A stretch of DNA of 64,000 bases from Streptosporangium subroseum (GTDB lineage Bacteria > Actinomycetota > Actinomycetes > Streptosporangiales > Streptosporangiaceae). Made by a program: the position numbers and the translations under genes. The notes beneath the pieces are model-generated. The model was not told the DNA's origin. It saw nothing but the letters and a program-made list of their open reading frames with translations, and did no database searches. Within the stretch, counting starts at the first letter, position 1. Each line of letters starts with the position of its first letter. Positions 58,130 to 64,000 of the stretch are shown one piece after another. The stretch lies in assembly GCF_900188345.1 (NCBI RefSeq), contig NZ_FZOD01000002.1:163535-227534 (forward strand). The letters are read 5' to 3'.

Positions 58130-59485
58130 TCAGATGCGTTCCGGCACTGGATTTCCGGCCGCTCTGATGGCCTTGGGCAGGTCGATGAGGGCGAGCAGCA
58201 CGAAGCCGAGCACAAAGAAGATCACCAAAGAGATAATGCCGAGCCGGTAGCTGTCGGTTAGTTGGAGCGCCAGGCCGAGGGTGAACGAGCCGAGGAATGT
58301 CGAGCCCTTGTCACTGATCTCGTACAGGCTGTAATATTCCGCCTCCTTGCCCACCGGGATCACGTGGGAGAAGAGCGACCGCGACAGGGCCTGGGTGCCG
58401 CCCATCACGATCGCGATGGCGAACCCGAGCGCGAAGAACGCCACGGCCGAACCCCTGGGCAGGAAGTAGGCCACGCCCACCACCACGACCCAGGCGATCA
58501 GCGCGTTCATCACGACGCGTTTCGCTCCCCAGTGGGTGGCGAGCCGGCCGAGCAGCAGGGCGCCGAAGAAGGCGACGAACTGCACCATCAGGATCGCCGC
58601 GATCCTGACGGTCTGGCTCAGCCCGAGCTCCTTGTCGGCGTAGGTGGCCGAGAAGGAGATGACGGTCTGCACACCGTCGTTGTAGATCAGGTAGGCCACC
58701 AGGAAGCCCAGCGTCAGCGGGTAGCGGCGCAGCTCCCTGATCGTACGGCCCAGTTGCCGGAAGCTTCCCGCCACGGCCTGACCGGCGGTCTCGGCGCCCG
58801 GGGCGAGCGCCCGCCGGTTGCGCAGCCGCAGCAGCGGGATGATCGTGAACCCGCCCCACCACAGGCCCGCGGAGGCCAGGGCGAGGCGTACGGCGTCGCC
58901 CTCGGAGACGCCGAAGGAGTCGTGGCCGAGGAAGAGCGCGAGGTGGACGGCGAGCAGCAGGCCGCCGCCCAGGTAGCCGAAGCCCCAGCCCTGGGCGGAG
59001 ACCTTGTCACGCTCGTCCGCGGTGGAGATCTCGGGCAGGAACGAGTTGTAGATCACGAATGCGGCCGCGAAGGCGGTGTTGGCCAGTACGAACAGCGCCC
59101 CGCCCAGCAGGTAGCGCCCGTCCGCGACGAACCAGAAGCAGAGCGTGGCCCCGGCGCCGAGATAGGCGAACAGGCCCATGAGCTCCTTCTTGCGGCCGGT
59201 GTGGTCGGCCAGGGCTCCGGCGATGGGCATCAGGATGATCTGCAGGATGGCCGCGGCGCCCACCACGAAGGAGTAGTAGGCGCTGGGCCGTACGTCGAAC
59301 CCCAGCACGTCCACGTACGGGCGGCCCTGGGCGGCGGTCTCCGCGATCGTCGTCAGGTACGGCCCGAGGAAGACCGTCAGGACCGTGGTGGGGAAGGCGG
59401 AGTTCGCCCAGTCGTAGAAGTACCAGCCGCGCTGTTCGCGGCGGCGGGCCTGGGGGGTTTCCTCGACGACCTGTTCGGAGGTCAT
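58130..59485 (-). CDS. MFS transporter of the UMF1/Atg22 family
   Basis: A 451-residue protein with about twelve membrane helices. Its N-terminal mark is WYFYDWANSAFPTTVLTVFLGPYL (starting at residue 21), typical of UMF1 proteins; GALADHTGRKKELMG and GWGFGYLGGGLLLAV also fit. Family members of fungal type export amino acids from vacuoles; the bacterial substrates are unknown. GAGGA precedes ATG 59485 by 4 nt. It lies downstream of GDPD on the same strand, but a 9-bp repeat array and a small CAGCCGGC/GCCGGCTG hairpin (59508-59525) lie between, so coupling is uncertain. Confidence 0.9.
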   Translation of the reverse strand: MTSEQVVEETPQARRREQRGWYFYDWANSAFPTTVLTVFLGPYLTTIAETAAQGRPYVDVLGFDVRPSAYYSFVVGAAAILQIILMPIAGALADHTGRKKELMGLFAYLGAGATLCFWFVADGRYLLGGALFVLANTAFAAAFVIYNSFLPEISTADERDKVSAQGWGFGYLGGGLLLAVHLALFLGHDSFGVSEGDAVRLALASAGLWWGGFTIIPLLRLRNRRALAPGAETAGQAVAGSFRQLGRTIRELRRYPLTLGFLVAYLIYNDGVQTVISFSATYADKELGLSQTVRIAAILMVQFVAFFGALLLGRLATHWGAKRVVMNALIAWVVVVGVAYFLPRGSAVAFFALGFAIAIVMGGTQALSRSLFSHVIPVGKEAEYYSLYEISDKGSTFLGSFTLGLALQLTDSYRLGIISLVIFFVLGFVLLALIDLPKAIRAAGNPVPERI

Positions 59486-59540
59486 GGGTCCTCGCTCGTT
59501 GGGGGATCAGCCGGCGGGCCGGCTGGGGGGCGGGGGTGTG

Positions 59541-59693
59541 CGGCTTACACAGCTCACACGGCTCACATGGCTGACACGGCTCACGTGACGTGCGTGGCTC
59601 ACACGGCTTACGGGGCTCACACGGCTCACGTGACTTACGGGACCTATGGGGCTCGCAGGGTTCACGTGGTTCACGCGGTTCGCACGGTTCACG
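59541..59693. repeat. 17-unit tandem array of a 9-bp motif
   Basis: From 59541 to 59693 the sequence steps exactly every 9 bp through variants of CGGCTCACG or CGGCTCACA: cggcttaca, cagctcaca, cggctcaca, tggctgaca, cggctcacg and so on, to cggttcacg. All 17 units keep the phase with substitutions only, no indels. The last unit contains the GDPD stop codon, and the array fills most of the gap to the UMF1 gene. Read on the minus strand one frame is open through the array and gives a V-N-R / V-S-H / V-S-R-like tripeptide series, but GDPD stops in another frame. It is therefore non-coding in the present sequence. Confidence 0.9.
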
Positions 59694-60486
59694 CGGCGAG
59701 CCGGCCGGGATGCCACTGGCCGCGTGCCTCCAGCACCTCGCGGAGGCCGGAGATGTTGTCGGTCATCAGGCCGTCCACACCGAGGTCGAGCAGGCGCTCC
59801 ATCTCCCGGGGGTCGTTGATGGTCCACACGTGGATCTGCATGCCGAGGGCGTGCGCCGTACGGATCAGGGCGGGCGTGGTGATCCGCAGGCCGCGGAAGC
59901 CCACCGGGATCTGCGCGCACGGCACCCCGGCGCGGGCCAGTCGGGTGAGCAGGCGACCGTAGCCGGAGGTGGTGGCGGCGGCGCGCAGGGCCGCGACGCC
60001 GCGCGGGCCGAGCGAGGAGCACACTTCGTGGCCGACCGCGGCGCGGGCGCGGGCCAGGCGTTCCTCGGAGAAGGAGGTCAGGCAGATCCGATCATGGGAG
60101 GCGGTCCGTCTGATCGCCTCGGCCAGCGGCGCGATGGCCGAGGACTCCTTGACGTCGATGTTGAAGCGCGCCTCGGGCCAGGAGCCCAGCAACTCCTCCA
60201 TGAGCGGGATCTCGTCCACGCCGCCGATCCGTGCCTCACGCACCAGCCGGTACGGCAGGCCCGCGATCCGGCCCCGCCGGTCGGTCACCCGGTCCAGGGT
60301 GTGGTCGTGGAAGGCCAGCAGCACCCCGTCCGCGGTCGCGTGGGCGTCCGTCTCCAGGTAGGTGTAACCGAGCTCCACCGCCCGTGCGAACGCGGCATGG
60401 GTGTTCTCGCGGCCCTCGAAGGCCCCGCCCCGGTGGGCGAAGGCCAGAGGGGCGGGATGGTCGAGGAAGGCGTAACGACGCTGCAC
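59689..60486 (-). CDS. Glycerophosphodiester phosphodiesterase
   Basis: A 265-residue TIM-barrel enzyme. The catalytic set is present: AFAHRGGAFEGRENTHAAF (His17-Arg18, Glu27-Asn28), YLETDAHATADGVLLAFHDHTLDR (Glu/Asp metal ligands and second His; residues about 43-66), NIDVKE and the C-terminal VWTINDPREM and GLMTDN. It hydrolyses glycerophosphodiesters to glycerol-3-phosphate and an alcohol. No signal peptide is seen, so it is cytoplasmic. GTG 60486 follows CATACT by 7 nt, suggesting a leaderless mRNA. The stop lies in the last unit of the 9-bp array. Confidence 0.93.
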   Translation of the reverse strand: MQRRYAFLDHPAPLAFAHRGGAFEGRENTHAAFARAVELGYTYLETDAHATADGVLLAFHDHTLDRVTDRRGRIAGLPYRLVREARIGGVDEIPLMEELLGSWPEARFNIDVKESSAIAPLAEAIRRTASHDRICLTSFSEERLARARAAVGHEVCSSLGPRGVAALRAAATTSGYGRLLTRLARAGVPCAQIPVGFRGLRITTPALIRTAHALGMQIHVWTINDPREMERLLDLGVDGLMTDNISGLREVLEARGQWHPGRLAA

Positions 60487-60493
60487 GTGCAGG

Positions 60494-60522
60494 AGTATGC
60501 CCGCTACGAGTGCGACTCGTCA
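60494..60522 (-). promoter_or_regulatory. GDPD promoter TGACGA-N17-CATACT
   Basis: On the minus strand TGACGA (60522-60517) and CATACT (60499-60494) are 17 nt apart, and the -10 box ends 7 nt before GTG 60486. The AT-rich 60540-60600 region lies just upstream. Confidence 0.45.
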
Positions 60523-60664
60523 TCGCGAGAGGGTGAACGTTTGGGTCACAAGGTCATTGATTTAAGTTATTTCGAGTTATAAGGCGATGAAAGATGGCTT
60601 ATCGGCCTGATTTGTGATCTGAAGCCGGCGGCGCGAGTTCGAGCGTGGTCCGGCGGCCCGCTTG

Positions 60665-61231
60665 TCAGTCTGATTCGTGGTCCGGCAACGTCTTCCCCGC
60701 CCATTCCTGGCGGCGGGCCTCGGCCATCGCGATCGCCGCCGCGACCCCGACGTTGAACGAGCCCACCCTGCCGACCTGCGGGATGTAGCAGACGCCGTCG
60801 GCGGCCTCCAGCAGCGCGGGGGAGCAGCCGTGGTCCTCGCTGCCCACCACCAGGCACACGTCGCCGTTCAGCTTGGCCTCGGAGAGGGGCACGGCGTCGC
60901 CGGTCAGTTCCACCGCGACCACGGTGAACCCGTCCTCCTTGGCGGCCCGTACGGTCTCCAGCACGGGGACCGGCTCCTCCCAGGCCACCAGGCGGTCGGT
61001 GCCCAGGGCGGTCTTCTGCGCCTTGGGGTTGGTCGGGGGAGTGGCGTTGCCCGCCAGCCAGATCCGCTCCACCCCGAAGGCGGCGGCCGTACGGAAGATC
61101 GAACCGACGTTGAACGGGCCGGTCACCGACTCCAGGATCAGCGCGAGCCGTCCCTCGGTGCTCCTGCGCCACGTGCGGTTGAGCCGCTTGACATCGGTCG
61201 GCCGCAGCTGCCTGCGCGGGTTGTCCGTCAT
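60665..61231 (-). CDS. TrmH/SpoU family RNA methyltransferase
   Basis: A 188-residue knotted methyltransferase. The three SPOUT motifs are present: NVGSIFRTAAAFGVERIWL (motif 1, catalytic Arg), LVVGSEDHGCSPALLEAAD (motif 2) and YIPQVGRVGSFNVGVAAAIAM (motif 3; start at residue about 145, S-adenosylmethionine-binding knot). It resembles tRNA Gm18 methyltransferase, but other 2'-O targets in tRNA or rRNA are possible. It lies 178 bp upstream of GDPD on the same strand, with an AT-rich stretch between, and 141 bp downstream of the RsmC-like gene. Confidence 0.92.
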   Translation of the reverse strand: MTDNPRRQLRPTDVKRLNRTWRRSTEGRLALILESVTGPFNVGSIFRTAAAFGVERIWLAGNATPPTNPKAQKTALGTDRLVAWEEPVPVLETVRAAKEDGFTVVAVELTGDAVPLSEAKLNGDVCLVVGSEDHGCSPALLEAADGVCYIPQVGRVGSFNVGVAAAIAMAEARRQEWAGKTLPDHESD

Positions 61232-61372
61232 CGGTCGTTCACCGTTCCTCGTTCGTTTCCGCGGTCGTTCCGTGTCTGCCCGGTGCCCGTTTGGCGTCCG
61301 CCCGCGTTCGTCTCGCGGGGAGCGGGGACCTACGTACCGGGCCTGCCTGTGGGAGGCGCGTGCGCCGTCCGT

Positions 61373-61987
61373 TCACCGCGCCCGATCCGCTTCCTGCCCG
61401 GCCCTCACCTCAAGGATCCGGTAGGACGACCGGGAGGTCGTGCGGCCGGTGGGCCAGCCCTGCTCGTTCAGCCAGCGCTGCAGGGAGTCGGACCCCAGGT
61501 GCTTCTGGACCACCAGGTAGGCGACGCCGTCGGGGGTGAGGCGCGTCAGCCAGCGCGTCAGCATCTGGTGCATCGCCGCCTTGCCGATGCGGATCGCCGG
61601 GTTGGACCAGATCGCCGAGAAGCGGATCTCGGGCGGAACCTCGTCGACGTGCAGTGACCTTACTTTGTCAAGGGCGGCGGTCCGGGCATTTCTGGCGCAC
61701 AGCTCCACCGACCTGCGGTTGACGTCGACCGCCCACACCGTGGCCCGCGGAGCGCGCGAGGCCAGCGTCAGCGCGATCGGCCCGTAACCGCAGCCCAGGT
61801 CCAGCAGATCGCCCTCCGGCGGGGGAGGAGGCACGCTCTCCAGCAGGATCCGGGTGCCCTGGTCGACCCGCTCGGGGGAGAACATCCCGCTGTCGGTCTC
61901 CAGCTTCAAATGAAGGTCGGGGAGCACGAGCGTGACCGAACCGGGACGGCTGGCGGTCTCAGGCTGCTCCTCGAAGTAATGTGCCAC
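61373..61987 (-). CDS. RsmC-like class I methyltransferase
   Basis: About 204 residues from GTG 61987, which gives the family N-terminus VAHYFEEQPETASRPG; a TTG at 62005 is an alternative. TAACGT ends 8 nt before the GTG, suggesting a leaderless mRNA. The S-adenosylmethionine loop is LLDLGCGYGPIALTLA (about residues 60-75), and the catalytic motif is SNPAIRIGK, the N-P-P-(I/F) type of base N-methyltransferases. Homologues include RsmC/RlmG acting on guanine of rRNA. The target here is inferred only by family. Confidence 0.88.
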   Translation of the reverse strand: MAHYFEEQPETASRPGSVTLVLPDLHLKLETDSGMFSPERVDQGTRILLESVPPPPPEGDLLDLGCGYGPIALTLASRAPRATVWAVDVNRRSVELCARNARTAALDKVRSLHVDEVPPEIRFSAIWSNPAIRIGKAAMHQMLTRWLTRLTPDGVAYLVVQKHLGSDSLQRWLNEQGWPTGRTTSRSSYRILEVRAGQEADRAR

Positions 61988-62019
61988 GTCGTAGAACGTT
62001 ACCAATGGCCGGGACCGGC

Positions 62020-62967
62020 TCAGGGCAGCCGCGATCCCAGCACCAGGGCCATCCCCGCGGTCAGCAGCCCGGCCAGGAGCGCCGCCACGACAAACCGCTG
62101 GCTGATCTCCTGGTTGACCATCCGGTAGCCCAGCGAGGTGCCGATCTGCTCGTACACCTCCCGTAGCTGGCTGCCCGACTCCGCCTCGTACGCCCGGCCG
62201 CCGGTTCCGTTCGACAGGGTCTGCAGGGTGGCCTTGTTCACCGGCACGTTCACGTCGCGGCCGTCGATCGAGACGGTGCCGTCCTGGGTGCCGTAGGCGA
62301 TCGTGGAGACCGGCACGCGCGCGTTCATCGCGGTCTCGATCGCGTCGGCCACCGAGCGGCCCGAGGTGTTGTCGCCGTCGGACAGCAGTACGACCGCGGC
62401 GGGCGGCGGGTCGGTGACCGCCTGCTGGTCGAAGGAGCGGACGGCGTCGAGGGAGCTGAACACGGCCTCGCCGATGGCGGTGCCCGCCCGGGTGCTCAGG
62501 TTGCCGAGCGAGGTGAAGACCGCCTGGTGGTCGGTGGTGGGGGAGACCACGACGGAGGCGGAACGGGCGAAGGCGACCAGCCCCACGTTGAAACGCTCCG
62601 GCAGGTCGTTGACGAACTTCTGGGCGGCCTCCTTGGCCGCGGCGATCCGGTTGGGCGAGACGTCGTCGGCCTCCATCGACAGTGAGACGTCCAGCGCGAT
62701 GATGATGGTCGCGCGGTCACGGGGGACCCGCACCTCGTCGGCCGGCCGGGCCGCGCCGATGACCAGCAGGCTCATCATCACGAGGAAGAGCACCGGTGCG
62801 ACGTGCCGGCGCCAGCCGGGGCCCGAGGGGGCCACGAGCGTCAGCAGCGGCAGGTTGGTGAAGCGCAGCGCGTAGCGGCGCCGGGCGAACTGGGCGGCCA
62901 CGTAGGCCGCCGCGAGCAGCGCCAGCAGGGCGAACAGCCACAGCCAGGCCGGAGAGAGGAAGGTCAA
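62020..62967 (-). CDS. VWA-domain membrane protein (BatA-like)
   Basis: A 315-residue protein. Two N-terminal membrane helices (FLSPAWLWLFALLALLAAAY and VLFLVMMSLLVIGAA) flank a short basic loop. The von Willebrand A domain begins at about residue 88 with an intact MIDAS (ALDVSLSMEADD, later LLSDGDNTSG). A C-terminal helix (FVVAALLAGLLTAGMALVL) anchors it again. It works with MoxR ATPases and DUF58 proteins in a poorly defined chaperone or stress-tolerance system. TTG 62967 overlaps the DUF58 stop in TTGA, so the pair is coupled. Confidence 0.9.
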   Translation of the reverse strand: MTFLSPAWLWLFALLALLAAAYVAAQFARRRYALRFTNLPLLTLVAPSGPGWRRHVAPVLFLVMMSLLVIGAARPADEVRVPRDRATIIIALDVSLSMEADDVSPNRIAAAKEAAQKFVNDLPERFNVGLVAFARSASVVVSPTTDHQAVFTSLGNLSTRAGTAIGEAVFSSLDAVRSFDQQAVTDPPPAAVVLLSDGDNTSGRSVADAIETAMNARVPVSTIAYGTQDGTVSIDGRDVNVPVNKATLQTLSNGTGGRAYEAESGSQLREVYEQIGTSLGYRMVNQEISQRFVVAALLAGLLTAGMALVLGSRLP

Positions 62968-63911
62968 TGTGTCGCTCCGGACCTCGATGGCCGATGTGTC
63001 AGATGTGCCATGCGCCGATGCCGCAGGACGAACTGGGCGATGTCGAGGACCCAGTCGCGGTCGGTGCGCAGTACCAGGTGCGAGGCTCCGCAGCGGCGCA
63101 GCGCGATCCGGTTCGTCTCCCGCTGCAGGGCGGCGGCCTCCGCGTAGGCCCTGCGTACCTTGGGCGTGAGCTGGATCTGGCGGCTCCGTCCCGATTCGGG
63201 GTCGGTCAGGTTGACCAGTCCCACCGGGGGCAGTTCCAGCTCGCGAGGGTCGATCACCTCGACGGCCACCACCTGATGGCGGGCGGCCAGGCGGCGGATC
63301 GGCCGCTCCCAGGGCAGTTCCAGGCCGGGGTCGAGACTGGGCTCCGGGTCGAGGAAGTCGGAGACGATCACTCGCAGGCCGCGCCGCCGCCGCGCGGAGG
63401 CCAGCACCTCGATCGCCTCCGCGAGGTCGGGGGCTCCGGCGACGGGACGGCCCCTGGGAGCGTCCATCAGCGAGTGCAGCAGGCCGTACAGGGCCGGACG
63501 GCCGCTCCTGGCGGGCATCCGGTGGACGTACTCGTCGTGCAGGACGTAGGCGCCGAAGCGGTTGCCGATCCGGCCCGACAGGAAGCCGATCGCGCCGACC
63601 GCGGACACCACCAGGTCGCGCTTCTCCATCGCGGCGGTGCCGAAGTCCATGCTGGGCGACAGGTCGGCCAGCACCCAGGTCTCCAGCTCCCGGTCGGCGA
63701 TCAGGTCTCGCACGTGCGGGACGGTCGTGCGGGCGGTCACCGCCCAGTCCATCCGCCGGATGTCGTCCTCGCCGGGCACGTAGACCCGGCTGTCGCCGAA
63801 CTCGCTGCCGGGCCCCGGAAGGAGGCCCTGGTGGGAGCCGTGCAACAGGCCGTCCAGCCGCCGGACGATGGTCAACTCGAGCCGGCGCAACGCCTGCTCG
63901 GCCGTGCTCAA
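62964..63911 (-). CDS. DUF58 domain protein
   Basis: A 315-residue protein. The signature is at residues about 25-60 (LPGPGSEFGDSRVYVPGEDD, then IRRMDWAVTAR). A VWA-like half follows with WVLADLSPSMDFGTA, DFLDPEPSLD and VAVEVIDPRELELP. DUF58 proteins are usually encoded between a MoxR ATPase and a VWA protein. The start is TTG 63911, which overlaps the stop of the upstream gene in TTGA, just as its own stop overlaps the VWA start. The protein is soluble. The molecular role of the family is not established. Confidence 0.9.
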   Translation of the reverse strand: MSTAEQALRRLELTIVRRLDGLLHGSHQGLLPGPGSEFGDSRVYVPGEDDIRRMDWAVTARTTVPHVRDLIADRELETWVLADLSPSMDFGTAAMEKRDLVVSAVGAIGFLSGRIGNRFGAYVLHDEYVHRMPARSGRPALYGLLHSLMDAPRGRPVAGAPDLAEAIEVLASARRRRGLRVIVSDFLDPEPSLDPGLELPWERPIRRLAARHQVVAVEVIDPRELELPPVGLVNLTDPESGRSRQIQLTPKVRRAYAEAAALQRETNRIALRRCGASHLVLRTDRDWVLDIAQFVLRHRRMAHLTHRPSRSGATH

Positions 63912-64000
63912 GGCGTCGCTGCGCGCCGCGGCTCGGTGGCTGGTAACCGGTGACTTCCCTCGTCCCTCATCCGCTTCGCTCCTTCGGTCCTCAGTCCAGT
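63908..64000 (-). CDS. 3' end of gene upstream of DUF58 (MoxR ATPase expected)
   Basis: On the minus strand a frame enters at the window edge and stops at 63908-63910, overlapping the DUF58 TTG start in TTGA. Only 30 codons are visible (ending RLPATEPRRAATP), with no motif. By gene order in this family the product should be a MoxR-type AAA+ ATPase, but this is purely context. The GAAGGAGCGAAGCGGATGAG stretch near the window edge is low-complexity and may be a short repeat. Confidence 0.4.
   Translation of the reverse strand, partial: TGLRTEGAKRMRDEGSHRLPATEPRRAATP

Noticed and set aside
57430..58215. In-frame extension of the LLM oxidoreductase
   Set aside because: The open frame overlaps rbpA and its terminator and has no homology-like composition; ATG 57429 gives the normal family start.
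59507..59691. GDPD read-through into the repeat tail by a recoded TGA
   Set aside because: In the GDPD frame TGA recurs within the repeats, so read-through would not yield a tail; only a frameshift would. No SECIS-like structure was seen.
59541..59693. CRISPR-like array
   Set aside because: Units are 9 bp and contiguous, with no spacers and no cas genes, so it is a simple tandem array.
60481..60492. Palindrome CTGCACGTGCAG over the GDPD start as an operator
   Set aside because: It is only 12 bp, GC-rich and made partly of coding sequence, so it is not strong enough to call.
1..64000. PafBC-dependent DNA-damage promoters (TTGTCRGTG-N8-TAnnnT) in this window
   Set aside because: No convincing match was seen by eye, so PafBC targets must lie elsewhere.
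1..64000. Insertion sequences, integrases, attachment sites or tRNA genes
   Set aside because: No transposase or recombinase motif and no tRNA-like sequence with a plausible T-arm was found.

Overview
The window is 64 kb of very GC-rich DNA with dense genes and strong third-codon G/C bias. It carries the Pup-proteasome accessory genes pafA, pafB and pafC, the RNA polymerase-binding protein gene rbpA, an actinobacterial HelD, an F420-type oxidoreductase and snapalysin. That set points to a filamentous actinomycete, most likely of the Streptosporangiales (Streptosporangium/Nonomuraea type); the genus is inference. No mobile element, tRNA, rRNA, CRISPR array or phage gene was seen, so this looks like chromosomal core to sub-core DNA.

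Layout. 0-12 kb: the conserved pafA / pafB-pafC / tatA-tatC / helY block known from mycobacteria, here interrupted by an FKBP lipoprotein, a cysteine-containing winged-helix regulator and the DUF3291 and DUF3866 genes, and extended by a lipid kinase and two small membrane proteins. 12-18.6 kb: an RNB exoribonuclease whose 3' tail has been copied in tandem, a 5'-3' exonuclease, a PAS-SpoIIE phosphatase, an M24 aminopeptidase and an acyl-CoA dehydrogenase. 18.6-30.7 kb: an unusual FAD disulfide oxidoreductase, a three-subunit molybdenum hydroxylase split over divergent transcripts, a pirin, a CHASE3 histidine kinase, an Lrp regulator, a nucleoside hydrolase, and a PRISE-type reductase divergent from a LysR gene. 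30.7-37.5 kb: one six-gene sugar operon (ROK repressor, ABC binding protein, two permeases, GH4 glycosidase, BadF-type kinase) behind a perfect 21-bp palindrome; its last four genes overlap by GTGA. 37.5-44.7 kb: HelD, a 610-bp gap with a possible small RNA, lnt-ppm1 (lipoprotein N-acylation and polyprenol-phosphate mannose), FxsA, SRPBCC and GNAT genes. 44.7-50 kb: two secreted proteases, an MHYT membrane sensor and a second SpoIIE phosphatase. 50-55.4 kb: two sugar-type MFS modules, each with its own regulator and operator-like palindrome. 55.5-64 kb: a PEP-mutase-like lyase, an LLM oxidoreductase, rbpA with a SigR-type promoter, a UMF1 transporter, a GDPD preceded on its 3' side by a 9-bp repeat array, TrmH and RsmC-like methyltransferases, and a VWA/DUF58 pair that follows the tail of another gene.

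Themes. Many genes show a TAnnnT-like -10 box 6-8 nt before the start codon and no Shine-Dalgarno, which predicts leaderless mRNAs. Nearly every convergent pair is separated by a perfect hairpin of 13-23 bp. The most unusual items are the 17-unit 9-bp array, the triplicated tail of the RNB gene, the dyad around the RNB promoter, the candidate small RNA before lnt, and the ABC-fed GH4/kinase operon. All functions are assigned by reading motifs; nothing was searched against a database.
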